Assembly (NCBI RefSeq): GCF_006352025.1
Contig: NZ_CP040936.1
Location: 1,488,001 to 1,552,000, forward strand
Direction: 5' to 3'
Length of the DNA stretch: 64,000 bases
Origin: Hymenobacter sp. DG01
GTDB lineage: Bacteria > Bacteroidota > Bacteroidia > Cytophagales > Hymenobacteraceae
Each line of letters begins with the position of its first letter. Position 1 is the stretch's first letter. A program made the translations under genes and the position numbers. Shown in pieces: positions 50,522 to 58,358 of this stretch. Below the pieces are notes generated by a model. It was not told the origin of the DNA. It saw only the letters and a list, made by a program, of their open reading frames with translations, and did no database searches.

Positions 50522-51198
50522 GCGGGAGAGTTAAAGCCAATTTTACGCAGGATGGCCAGGAAATCCTGTCCGTCCGGAAAGGCCTGCACCGATTCGGGCA
50601 GGTAGGTGTAGGCGGCGCGGTCTTTGGAAATCAGCTTTCCGAACACCGGCAGGATATTCTTGAAGTAGAAGTTATAGGCCTGCTTCATGGGAAAAGCCGT
50701 AGGCTTGGAAAACTCCAGTACCACCATTTTGCCGCCTGGGCGCAGCACCCGGCGCATTTCGGCCAGCCCCTTTTCCAGGTTCTCGAAGTTGCGCACCCCA
50801 AACGAGGCCGTTACGGCGTCAAAATGGTCATCCGGAAATGGCAGGCTCTCGGAGTCGCCCAGTTCCAGCCGGATGCGGTGGCTCAGGCCCTTCTGCTCCA
50901 GCTTGCGGCGGCCTACCTCCAGCATGCCTTCCGAAATGTCCACGCCCGTAATCTGAGCGTCGGGGGTAGCGGCCCGCAGGGTTTCAATGGCAAAGTCGGC
51001 GGTGCCGGTGGCAATGTCCAGAATGCGGGCCGGGCGCAGCTGCTTGAGCTCGTTCACGGCCTGGCGACGCCAGTAGATATCCGTGCCCACGCTCAGAAAG
51101 TGGTTTAGGAAGTCATACTTGCCGGCAATGCTGTTGAACATCTGGGCCACCTGCGACTTTTTGCCGGCGGCGTCATCTTTATAGGGTACTACGGACAT
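50470..51198 (-). CDS. ubiE: Demethylmenaquinone methyltransferase UbiE/MenG
   Basis: 242 residues from the ATG at 51198 (MSVVPYKDDAAGKKSQVAQM); a longer frame upstream has no family support. UbiE signatures: FNSIAGKYDFLNHFLSVGTDIYWRRQAV, LDIATGTADFAIETL (SAM motif I), VTASFGVRNFENLEKGLAEMRRVLRPGG (split) and the C-terminal YTYLPESVQAFPDGQDF. Bacteroidota respire with menaquinone, so the role here is the final C-methylation of menaquinone. It overlaps porT downstream by 52 nt. Confidence 0.95.
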   Translation of the reverse strand: MSVVPYKDDAAGKKSQVAQMFNSIAGKYDFLNHFLSVGTDIYWRRQAVNELKQLRPARILDIATGTADFAIETLRAATPDAQITGVDISEGMLEVGRRKLEQKGLSHRIRLELGDSESLPFPDDHFDAVTASFGVRNFENLEKGLAEMRRVLRPGGKMVVLEFSKPTAFPMKQAYNFYFKNILPVFGKLISKDRAAYTYLPESVQAFPDGQDFLAILRKIGFNSPAWQPLTFGISSIYTAQK

Positions 51199-51270
51199 AC
51201 TTCTCAGGGCGAAGAACGAGGAAACAGGGGCGAAATTGCCCAAATAGAACGGGCCCGCCCGCATTATGTT

Positions 51271-51310
51271 GAAAAAAAACGGGTCGGACTAGCAGCCCGA
51301 CCCGTTTTCT
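51271..51310 (-). terminator. Intrinsic terminator of the porE-like gene
   Basis: On the minus strand: ACGGGTCGG, 8-nt loop region, CCGACCCGT, then eight T residues. 18 bp past the stop at 51328. A textbook terminator. Confidence 0.95.
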
Positions 51311-51327
51311 TAGTAGCAGACAACTGA

Positions 51328-53583
51328 TTAGTCGTTGTCCGTCTTCACTTTGGTTTTCGATCCATCCGCTTGTTTAGCCTTCGAGTCGATGGTACCATCC
51401 TTGGTGATGGTCTTGCTCTTCTCGTCGTTGGCGCCTTTGGTTTTCACTTTCACCTTGTCGCTGTCCTCGTCCACTTTGGTTTTCACCTTAGTGCCGTCGG
51501 GCAGCTTAGCCTTGCTCTTGCCTGGCTGCAGGGGGGTAGTGGTACGGGTAGCCGACGAAGAGGAGCTGGTGGTAGAAGTACCGGTAGTACCAGCGCCAGC
51601 CGAGGGGTTGGTCAGCTGCGGAGCGGCTTCACCCTCTTTTACAATCACACGGAACTCCACGCGGCGGTTCAGCTGCATGTTTTCCGGCGAATCGTTGGCG
51701 GCCGCCGGACGACGCTCACCGTAGCTTACCGTTACCATGCGCGTTTCCGCGATACCCGACTTCTTCAGGTAGTTGTAGGCAGCGTCCGAGCGGTTCTGGC
51801 CCAGCACCATGTTGTACTCGTCGGTGTTGCGCGAGTCGCAGTGGCCCTCAATAGAGATGTTCACGCCGGGGTTAGCCTTCAGGATGCGGCTGATGTTGTT
51901 CAGCTCCGTAATCGACTCCGGACGCAGCTTGTACTTATCCGTGTCGAAGTAGATTTTCTTGAACTGAGCGAACTGAGTGCCGCTGGTATCCACGTAGGGC
52001 ACGTAGAAATCCTTCTCAATTACCGTCGAATCGTTGGTTGAAATCGGAACGGCAAATTCCTGCGTTTCGATGTTCTTACCGTCTTTCGATACGGCTACCT
52101 GGTAGCTACGGCCCGACAGCACGTTTACCTGGTAGTCGCCGGTTTCGGGCTTGGTTACGTCGCGGTAGCTCAGGGCCGTTTTATCGGCCTGGGTGCCACT
52201 GAACACCAGCTCTACCCCCGGAATAACGGTGCTGTCGCGCTGCGAGAGCACCCGGCCCCGGATAATGGCGTTCTTGATGTAGTTGATGGTGTAGATGTCC
52301 TTCTCACCGTAGCCCCCAATGCGGTACGACGACAAGTAGGCGTAGCTGCCATCCGGGCTCAGGCGGTAGTAGGAGTCATCATCGGGGGTGTTGATGGGGT
52401 AGCCCATGTTCTCGGGGCGGCCCCACTTGTTGCCCACCGAGTCCCACTCCGACTTGAAGATGTCGTAGCCGCCCATGGTGTTGTGGCCGCGCGAGGAGAA
52501 GTACAGCGTTTTGCCGTCCTTGCTCAGGTAGGGGCTGTCATCGTCGTACACCGTATTAATGGCGTTACCGATGCTCTTGGCCGGACCCCAATCGCCGCCG
52601 GGCTGGCGGGTGGAGTAGTAAATATCGAGGGTGCCTTCCTCAGAATACTTGGCCGTGGAGAAGTAAATGGTCAGGCCATCGGGCGTAATGTAGGCGTCAC
52701 CTTCATAAGCCTTGGAGTTGATATTACCGTTCAGTTTTTTAGGGGCCGTCCAGTCGCCGCCCGACTTCTCCGTGTAGAAGAAGTCACCGTTTTCGTCCTG
52801 GCGGTACATCAGCATCTTGGTGTCGTTGTCGAACACCTGAATGGAGGCATCGTGGCCTTTACCGTTGAGCACACCGCTCAGGGACCGGGGCTTTTCCCAG
52901 TTCTCGTCGTCGATGCGCTTGGCTTCAAAGATGTCCTCGAAGTATTCGCCGTCGGAAGCCAGGTTGCCACCTTTCTTGCCATCGGCATTGCCCGCGCCCG
53001 TTACGTTTTCACCCCGCGAGGTGAAAAGCAGCAGTTTGTCGTCGCTGGAAATTACGGGGCTGTGCTCCGAGTACTGGGTGTTGATGGTAGGCCCCAGGTT
53101 CTTCACAAAAATGTCCTTGGGGCTGTTGAACTGCACCTTGGCGTTTTTGCTGTGCTGGATTAGCTGAGCCAGTTCCTTCTTGCGCGTGTCTTTGCTTTTG
53201 AGGGTAGCGTTGTAGGCCTGAAAGTGAGAGATTGCCTCATCAAAGTTGTAGTTCAGGTGATCTACCCGCCCCAGCCAATATTCCACGTCCTTCGAGACAT
53301 TTTTCTTTAGCCGCTGCGCCTTATAGATATAGTCGCTGGCTTTCTCTTTGTCGAAGGACATATAAGCAATACCCGCCCGGAACAATGCCTGCGCATTGTT
53401 TGGCTCCTTGGCCAACACTTGTTCAAAGTAAGGAATGGAGGCCCGGTAGTTTTCCTGATTGAAAAACTTGTTCGCAGTCTTCAGTTGCTTGCGCGTGCTT
53501 TGAGCCAGGGTAGGCTGGGCCATAGCAGCCGTAAGCGCGAAGGCGCACGAGGCTTTCAATAACCTTCTGACTAAGTTGTCCAT
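51328..53583 (-). CDS. PorE-like OmpA-family protein (TPR, beta-propeller, CRD, OmpA)
   Basis: 751 residues from the ATG at 53583 (signal peptide MDNLVRRLLKASCAFALTAAMAQPTLAQ). Modules in order: TPR repeats at about 30-150 (ANKFFNQENYRASIPYFEQVLAKEP), a PD40/WD40-like propeller at about 170-430 (PVISSDDKLLLFTSRG, YITPDGLTIYFST, PYLSKDGKTLYFSSRG), a carboxypeptidase-regulatory-like domain at about 437-530, and an OmpA C-terminal peptidoglycan-binding domain at about 540-650 (YFDTDKYKLRPES, IEGHCDSRNTDEYNMVLGQN, NRRVEFRV). This order is that of PorE, which anchors the T9SS to peptidoglycan. A Lys/Asp/Thr-rich 100-residue tail (KVKTKVDEDSDKVKVKTKG) is extra. It lacks the lipobox of some relatives. 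Confidence 0.88.
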   Translation of the reverse strand: MDNLVRRLLKASCAFALTAAMAQPTLAQSTRKQLKTANKFFNQENYRASIPYFEQVLAKEPNNAQALFRAGIAYMSFDKEKASDYIYKAQRLKKNVSKDVEYWLGRVDHLNYNFDEAISHFQAYNATLKSKDTRKKELAQLIQHSKNAKVQFNSPKDIFVKNLGPTINTQYSEHSPVISSDDKLLLFTSRGENVTGAGNADGKKGGNLASDGEYFEDIFEAKRIDDENWEKPRSLSGVLNGKGHDASIQVFDNDTKMLMYRQDENGDFFYTEKSGGDWTAPKKLNGNINSKAYEGDAYITPDGLTIYFSTAKYSEEGTLDIYYSTRQPGGDWGPAKSIGNAINTVYDDDSPYLSKDGKTLYFSSRGHNTMGGYDIFKSEWDSVGNKWGRPENMGYPINTPDDDSYYRLSPDGSYAYLSSYRIGGYGEKDIYTINYIKNAIIRGRVLSQRDSTVIPGVELVFSGTQADKTALSYRDVTKPETGDYQVNVLSGRSYQVAVSKDGKNIETQEFAVPISTNDSTVIEKDFYVPYVDTSGTQFAQFKKIYFDTDKYKLRPESITELNNISRILKANPGVNISIEGHCDSRNTDEYNMVLGQNRSDAAYNYLKKSGIAETRMVTVSYGERRPAAANDSPENMQLNRRVEFRVIVKEGEAAPQLTNPSAGAGTTGTSTTSSSSSATRTTTPLQPGKSKAKLPDGTKVKTKVDEDSDKVKVKTKGANDEKSKTITKDGTIDSKAKQADGSKTKVKTDND

Positions 53584-53683
53584 TGTTGGAGGGGTTAGGG
53601 AAATAAGGAGTTGCAAAGGAGGAGTTGAGAAATGCCGTACACCGGCTGTGCGGGCACTTTTTCAGGAGTTGCCTCTTATACTG

Positions 53684-53709
53684 AAAACCTGCCTCAGGGT
53701 TGAGGCGGG
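53684..53709 (-). promoter_or_regulatory. Possible attenuator hairpin in the porE-like leader
   Basis: On the minus strand CCCGCCTCA, ACCC loop, TGAGGCAGG, then TTTTC. A 9-bp stem (one G-U) followed by a short T-run lies inside the predicted roughly 210-nt leader and so could terminate transcription prematurely. Confidence 0.4.
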
Positions 53710-53801
53710 CGTGGCGAAAATGTAAGGCTGACGCGAAACTTGCATCATTTTCTTTTCAGTATCGCCGCCATATACTGCCGTAAAATCAAGTAATTGGCGG
53801 G

Positions 53802-53809
53802 CAAAGATA
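53802..53809 (-). promoter_or_regulatory. Candidate -7 box TATCTTTG for the porE-like gene
   Basis: Exact TAnnTTTG on the minus strand, 218 bp upstream of the ATG at 53583. It implies an unusually long 5' leader for this window. Confidence 0.45.
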
Positions 53810-53820
53810 GAAATTCTATA

Positions 53821-53838
53821 ATACGACCTTAGTCGTAT
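53821..53838. promoter_or_regulatory. Palindrome ATACGAC-N4-GTCGTAT, candidate operator
   Basis: A perfect 7-bp inverted repeat with a 4-nt spacer lying 11 bp upstream of the porE-like -7 box, i.e. over the position of the -33 element, where a dimeric regulator could bind. Confidence 0.4.
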
Positions 53839-54001
53839 CCAATTATGTGAAATAGTGGTAGTAAAAAGAAAAAGAAGTGAAGTTTTCTAATCCTAAGCTG
53901 TAACTACGGCCATTCCTGACCGCACAAATATAGTCCGCCTACTTAAACTACAAGGTTTTTCCTTAAAAAATTATGAATCTACCTGGTAGCGCTTGAATAT
54001 C

Positions 54002-54009
54002 TACCTTTG
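54002..54009 (+). promoter_or_regulatory. Candidate -7 box TACCTTTG for engB
   Basis: Exact TAnnTTTG, 22 bp before the engB ATG at 54032; short leader. Confidence 0.5.
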
Positions 54010-54031
54010 CCCTACAGTTTACGCTTGGCTT

Positions 54032-54649
54032 ATGAATATCCAGGAAGCAAAATTTCTGATGAGCAACTCCCGCGTGGAGGATTGTCCGCCCCCCACGCTG
54101 CCGGAGTACGCCTTTATCGGCCGGTCCAACGTGGGCAAATCGTCGCTGATTAATATGCTGACGGGCCAGAAGGGCTTGGCCAAAACGTCTTCTCTTCCTG
54201 GCAAAACGCAATTAATCAACCACTTCTTAATAAATAGTACGTGGTATCTGGTTGATTTACCCGGCTACGGGTATGCGCGCGTCAGCAAGGAATCGAGGGT
54301 AAAATGGAGCCGCATGATTAATTATTATCTGCGCAAGCGCGAGAATCTGGCGTGCGTGTTTGTGTTGCTCGACTCGCGGCATGCACCACAAGCCGTGGAC
54401 CTGGAATTTATGGAGCAGTTGGGCAGCGAGGGGGTACCGTTCGTTATGGTCTTTACGAAAGCCGACAAACAATCCGGCACCCGCACCCAGCAGAACGTAG
54501 CGGCCTACCTCGAAACCATGGAGCAAACCTGGGATGAAGTACCCCGTCATTTTGTAACGTCGGCGGAAGAAAAGACCGGCCGGGAAGAGGTTTTACAATT
54601 CATTGCGGAGGTAAATCAACAGCTCGCGCAAGCAGCCGATAATACGTAA
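54032..54649 (+). CDS. engB: Ribosome biogenesis GTP-binding protein YihA/EngB
   Basis: 205 residues from the ATG at 54032. TRAFAC GTPase motifs in order: G1 GRSNVGKSSLIN (about residue 32), G2 region KTSSLPGKTQLINHF, G3 DLPGYGYA, G4 VFTKADKQS and G5 TSAEEKTG. The length and the DLPGYGYA G3 are diagnostic of EngB, which acts in 50S subunit assembly. An in-frame TTG at 53993 is upstream of the promoter box and is rejected. Confidence 0.96.
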   Translation: MNIQEAKFLMSNSRVEDCPPPTLPEYAFIGRSNVGKSSLINMLTGQKGLAKTSSLPGKTQLINHFLINSTWYLVDLPGYGYARVSKESRVKWSRMINYYLRKRENLACVFVLLDSRHAPQAVDLEFMEQLGSEGVPFVMVFTKADKQSGTRTQQNVAAYLETMEQTWDEVPRHFVTSAEEKTGREEVLQFIAEVNQQLAQAADNT

Positions 54650-54725
54650 ATTGGCCCCGTAATTGCCCCGTGCGGCCCGGCCTCGCAGCCGTTGTATCTC
54701 TCGTCTGTTTCTTGCTTACCTTTTT

Positions 54726-55193
54726 ATGAAAAAACTGCCCGTTCTGTTGGGTATTGGGCTGCTGGCTTGCTCCACGGCGGCTGTAGCCCAGAAGACCAAA
54801 GTAAAAATCAAAACCGACGGCCCGGCGCCGGAAGTAGCCACCGAGGCTCCGGCCCAGACGGCCCCAGCCCACGCTCCCAAAGCCATTCCGGTGGCAGAGT
54901 ACTACGAAGGCGGCCAGGAGGCTATGTACGCCTTTATTGAGAAGGAGCTAAAGTACCCGGTTATGGCCCGGCGCAACCGCATTCAGGGTCAGTGCATTGT
55001 GAGCTTCACCCTGAACACCGACGGCACCATGTCGGGCATCAAGCTGGTGAAGAACATTGGCGGCGGCTGCGGCGAGGAAGCCCTGCGCGTGGTGCGCCTG
55101 CTCAAGTTCAACAAGCCCGACTACGCCATCCTGACCAGCCTGCCGGTTACCTTCAAGCTGCCCGCGCCCGGGCAGGCCGCCCCAACTGAGTAA
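54726..55193 (+). CDS. Secreted TonB C-terminal-domain protein
   Basis: 155 residues from the ATG at 54726. A cleavable signal peptide (MKKLPVLLGIGLLACSTAAVAQ) replaces the usual uncleaved TonB anchor. A Lys/Thr then Pro/Ala-rich spacer (KTKVKIKTDGPAPE) follows, then a TonB C-terminal domain (about 65-145: AMYAFIEKELKYPVMARRNR, GQCIVSFTLNTDGTMSGIKL, GCGEEALRVVRLLKFN). Such free periplasmic TonB_C proteins occur in Bacteroidota. With a soluble form it probably does not transduce energy by itself. Two cysteines (in GQCIV and GGGCGEE) could pair. Confidence 0.82.
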   Translation: MKKLPVLLGIGLLACSTAAVAQKTKVKIKTDGPAPEVATEAPAQTAPAHAPKAIPVAEYYEGGQEAMYAFIEKELKYPVMARRNRIQGQCIVSFTLNTDGTMSGIKLVKNIGGGCGEEALRVVRLLKFNKPDYAILTSLPVTFKLPAPGQAAPTE

Positions 55194-55222
55194 CTTCGCA
55201 CTTTCAACAACTGCTTTTTCTT

Positions 55223-55786
55223 ATGCCCTACGACCTGAAGGAAGTTGCCGCCATCAGCGGAATGCCCGGTCTGTACCGCCTGCTCAAGCCCACCCGCGCC
55301 GGCGTTATCATTGAAGCCCTCGACGAGAAAGGCACCCGCTCCGTGGCCTCGGCCCGCAACAAGGTGTCCCTGCTCCACGAAATTTCCATCTATACCCAGG
55401 ACTACGATCAGACGGTGCCCCTGTCGGAAGTATTCGACCGGATTCATCAGAAGCACGGCGCCGAGCTGAGCCTGACCCACAAGTCGGACGACCGGGACCT
55501 GACGGCTTTCATGGCTGACATCATGCCCGACTACGACCGGGACCGGGTGTACCTCTCCGACATCAAGAAGCTGGTGCAGTGGTACAATACCGTAAGCAAG
55601 CGCCTGGAATACCAGGCCCCGGCCGAGGAGGAAACCACGACTGAGGACGGAGCCGCTACCGCTGAGGAAGCCCTGAGCACCGCTGGCATCATTCCGGCCG
55701 CTGAGGAAACCAACGCCGCTGGCAGCCCCGAAGCCGTTACCGAGGCCAAGCCCGCCAAGAAAACGACTAAGAAAAAGGCTGAGTAG
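55223..55786 (+). CDS. DUF5606 family protein
   Basis: 187 residues. The conserved part (1-130) has DLKEVAAISGMPGLYRLLKPTRAGVIIEALDE at the start (a small beta-barrel-like region) and a helical MPDYDRDRVYLSDIKKLVQWYNTV end. The C-terminal 55 residues are low complexity, Glu/Ala/Thr then Lys-rich (KKTTKKKAE). The DUF5606 family is restricted to Bacteroidota as far as I know, with no assigned function. It lies 29 bp after the TonB_C gene and ends at a strong terminator. Confidence 0.85.
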   Translation: MPYDLKEVAAISGMPGLYRLLKPTRAGVIIEALDEKGTRSVASARNKVSLLHEISIYTQDYDQTVPLSEVFDRIHQKHGAELSLTHKSDDRDLTAFMADIMPDYDRDRVYLSDIKKLVQWYNTVSKRLEYQAPAEEETTTEDGAATAEEALSTAGIIPAAEETNAAGSPEAVTEAKPAKKTTKKKAE

Positions 55787-55811
55787 TACCTGTTGCTACC
55801 CCCTTAGCATA

Positions 55812-55845
55812 AACAAAGCCGCCCGGCGTACCGGGCGGCTTTGTT
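55812..55845. terminator. Bidirectional terminator
   Basis: 15-bp perfect stem AACAAAGCCGCCCGG / CCGGGCGGCTTTGTT with a 4-nt loop between DUF5606 and the convergent fbp gene. Confidence 0.92.
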
Positions 55846-55869
55846 GTTTCAGTATGGCAGCGTTGCCGA

Positions 55870-56898
55870 CTAGGATTTCAGCACGGCATCGGCGGCAAAC
55901 TCGGGCGCCAGGAATTCTTCCACTTTATCTACCATGTCGGGCGAGCCGATGAAGAGGGGACACCGCTCGTGCAGCTCGCGGGGCTCAATTTCCAGGGTGC
56001 GGCGGCGGCCGTTGCTGGATTTGCCGCCGGCCTGCTCCACAATGAAAGCCAGCGGGTTGCACTCGTACATCAGACGCAGCTTACCGTTGGGCGCTTTGCG
56101 GGAGGTAGGGTACATATAAATGCCGCCCTTGAGCAGGTTGCGATGAAAATCGGCCACTAAAGAGCCGATGTAGCGGGCCGAGTAGTTCTGCTCCTTGCAG
56201 AAAGCCACAAAGTCCTTCATTCTCTCCGAGAAAGACTCCGACACGCCCTCATTAACAGAGTAAATAGCGCCTGATTTGGGGGTCTGAATGTTGGGGTGCG
56301 AGAGGAAAAACTCGCCCAGGGAGGGCTCGTAAGTGAAGCCGTTTACGCCGTTGCCGGTGGTGTACACCAGCATAGTGCTGGAGCCGTAAATCACGTAGCC
56401 GGCCGCTACCTGGTGGGTGCCCGTCTGGAGGCAGTCCTGGCGGGTGCCTTCGCTGCCGGTGGGCGATACGCGGCGGTAAATACTGAAAATGGTGCCAATG
56501 GATACGTTCACGTCAATGTTCGAGGAACCGTCCAGGGGGTCGATGGCTACCACGTACTTGCCCTGCACGTTGCCGGTCTGAATCATCTCGTCATCTTCCT
56601 CCGAAATGATGGTGCACACTTCGCCCCCATTGCGCAAGGCCCGGATAAAGCGGATGTTGGCAATAACGTCGAGCTTCTGCTGGTCCTCGCCCTGCACGTT
56701 GCGGTTGCCGTAGGCACCGGCAATATCAATGAGGCCGGAGCGGTTGATTTCGCGGTTCACGATTTTGGCCGCCAGAGCAATGTCGCGCAGCAGCTGGGAA
56801 AGCTCCCCGGTGGCATACGGGAAGTCTTCCTGCTTGCGCATGATGAAGCGGTCCAGGGTGGTACCAACGGGCAGGGCCAGCTTGTCGTGGTTTGTCAT
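55870..56898 (-). CDS. fbp: Class 1 fructose-1,6-bisphosphatase
   Basis: 342 residues from the ATG at 56898. Metal and phosphate sites: [34 protein letters not shown] (DPLDGSSN motif, split) and the substrate-binding [23 protein letters not shown] region (split), with [20 protein letters not shown] near the end. It is the gluconeogenic phosphatase. Divergent from the aspartokinase gene. Confidence 0.97.
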   Translation of the reverse strand: MTNHDKLALPVGTTLDRFIMRKQEDFPYATGELSQLLRDIALAAKIVNREINRSGLIDIAGAYGNRNVQGEDQQKLDVIANIRFIRALRNGGEVCTIISEEDDEMIQTGNVQGKYVVAIDPLDGSSNIDVNVSIGTIFSIYRRVSPTGSEGTRQDCLQTGTHQVAAGYVIYGSSTMLVYTTGNGVNGFTYEPSLGEFFLSHPNIQTPKSGAIYSVNEGVSESFSERMKDFVAFCKEQNYSARYIGSLVADFHRNLLKGGIYMYPTSRKAPNGKLRLMYECNPLAFIVEQAGGKSSNGRRRTLEIEPRELHERCPLFIGSPDMVDKVEEFLAPEFAADAVLKS

Positions 56899-57041
56899 GG
56901 GTAAGGAAATAGGATGCGGGTGGGAAAGACCAAAATTAACCAATTTGCCGGAGTAGTCGGAGCGAAATTTCGCTACTCAGTAATTCCGGGGGCCCGCTGC
57001 GCAATTTGGCGGGTGTCGTGGGGCAAAGCAGTGCGGGCTCC

Positions 57042-57049
57042 TACCTTTG
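57042..57049 (+). promoter_or_regulatory. Candidate -7 box TACCTTTG at the aspartokinase start codon
   Basis: Exact TAnnTTTG whose last base is 4 nt upstream of the ATG at 57054. Transcription would begin at or within the start codon, implying a leaderless mRNA as at lpxD. Confidence 0.5.
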
Positions 57050-57053
57050 GGCC

Positions 57054-58343
57054 ATGCACGCATCGCATCAACTCCGCGTTTATAAGTTCGGCGGCGCTTC
57101 GGTCAAGGACGCCGCAGCCATTCGCAACCTCGCTCACATTGTGCGCACGCACGGGGGTAGCAGCCCGCTGCTAATTGTGGTATCGGCCATGGGCAAGACT
57201 ACCAATGCCCTGGAGGAACTCTTCCAGCTGGCCCACGCAGGCCAGGATTACATCGCCCCGCTGACCAAGCTGCGCGAATTTCATCTGGGCGTAGCGCAAG
57301 AGCTGGGTGCCGCTGATGACTCCACTTTTACCCCCACGCCTACCCTGACCGAATTGCTGGAACAGCTGCAGGATAAGCTGGCGACCCTTTCGCCCGGCGA
57401 GTTCGACAAGCAGTACGACCAGGTGGTGAGCTTCGGGGAACTACTGGCGACGCTGATTGTGGCCCGGGCGCTGCAGGCCCAGTGGCTCGACTGCCGCCCC
57501 CTCATCCGCACCGACCATACCTGGCGCGAGGGCCGGGTGGACTGGCCGACTACGGAGCGCAACCTGGGCGCTGCCCTACCCCCTCAGCTTCAGCAAGGGC
57601 CCGTGGTTACGCAGGGCTTCCTGGGTGGTACGGCCAGTGGGCAGACCACTACGCTGGGCCGGGAAGGCTCCGACTATACGGCCGCCATTCTGGCCTACTG
57701 CCTGGGTGCCGAGTCGGTAACGATTTGGAAGGATGTGGCCGGCTTGCTCAACGCCGACCCCAAAATCTTTGCTGACACGGTGCGCTACCCCGAAATCAGC
57801 TACCAGGAAACCATTGAAATGGCGTACTACGGGGCTTCGGTCATTCACCCCAAAACCATTAAGCCCCTGGCCGTGCGCGGCATTCCGCTCTTGGTAAAAT
57901 CGTTTCTGCACCCCACGGCCGAGGGCACGCGCATCCACGACTGCCGCCACGGCCTGCTGGCCCCCGCCTTCATCCGCAAAACCAGCCAATGCCTGATTTC
58001 TTTTGAATCCAAGGACCTCACCTTTATATCAGAGGAGAACCTGGAGGTGATTTTCGGGGCCCTGGCGCAGGTTAGGCTCAAGATCAACCTGATGCAGAAC
58101 TCGGCCATTAGCTTCTCGGTCTGCACCGATTTCTCGGCTTACCGCCTGGAAAAACTGCTAGCCGCGTTGCGCGAGCAGTTCACCATTCACTACAACACGG
58201 GCCTGGAGCTCTATACCATCAAGAACTACGACGCGGCCAGCATTCGGCGGCTTACGGAGGGTAGGGAGCTGCTGCTGGAGCAGCGCACACGCCAAACGTT
58301 TCAGTTTGTGTGCCGGGGCGGCGAAAACGAATTCATCAAGTAA
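57054..58343 (+). CDS. Aspartate kinase
   Basis: 429 residues from the ATG at 57054. Amino-acid-kinase domain: VYKFGGASVKDAAAIRNLAH, VVSAMGKTTNALEEL, VSFGELLATLIVA, TTLGREGSDYTAAILAY, WKDVAGLLNADPKIF and MAYYGASVIHPKTIKPL, i.e. the complete catalytic set. The regulatory C-terminus (about 315-429) is short, with a recognisable ACT-like stretch (KINLMQNSAISFSVCTDF). It starts the aspartate-family amino-acid pathway (Lys, Thr, Met). Monofunctional: there is no homoserine dehydrogenase domain. Confidence 0.93.
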   Translation: MHASHQLRVYKFGGASVKDAAAIRNLAHIVRTHGGSSPLLIVVSAMGKTTNALEELFQLAHAGQDYIAPLTKLREFHLGVAQELGAADDSTFTPTPTLTELLEQLQDKLATLSPGEFDKQYDQVVSFGELLATLIVARALQAQWLDCRPLIRTDHTWREGRVDWPTTERNLGAALPPQLQQGPVVTQGFLGGTASGQTTTLGREGSDYTAAILAYCLGAESVTIWKDVAGLLNADPKIFADTVRYPEISYQETIEMAYYGASVIHPKTIKPLAVRGIPLLVKSFLHPTAEGTRIHDCRHGLLAPAFIRKTSQCLISFESKDLTFISEENLEVIFGALAQVRLKINLMQNSAISFSVCTDFSAYRLEKLLAALREQFTIHYNTGLELYTIKNYDAASIRRLTEGRELLLEQRTRQTFQFVCRGGENEFIK

Positions 58344-58358
58344 GCCGCGCTGGTTTTC

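Larger units (their letters stand above)
53584..54031. other. 448-bp divergent regulatory region, porE-like / engB
   Basis: Markedly more AT-rich than the genes. Towards the porE-like gene it holds a hairpin with a short T-run (53684-53709), a second CAGTAT/ATACTG inverted repeat (53757-53762 and 53772-53777), a -7 box (53802-53809) and a palindrome (53821-53838). Towards engB it holds a -7 box at 54002-54009. No open frame of interest. Confidence 0.6.
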
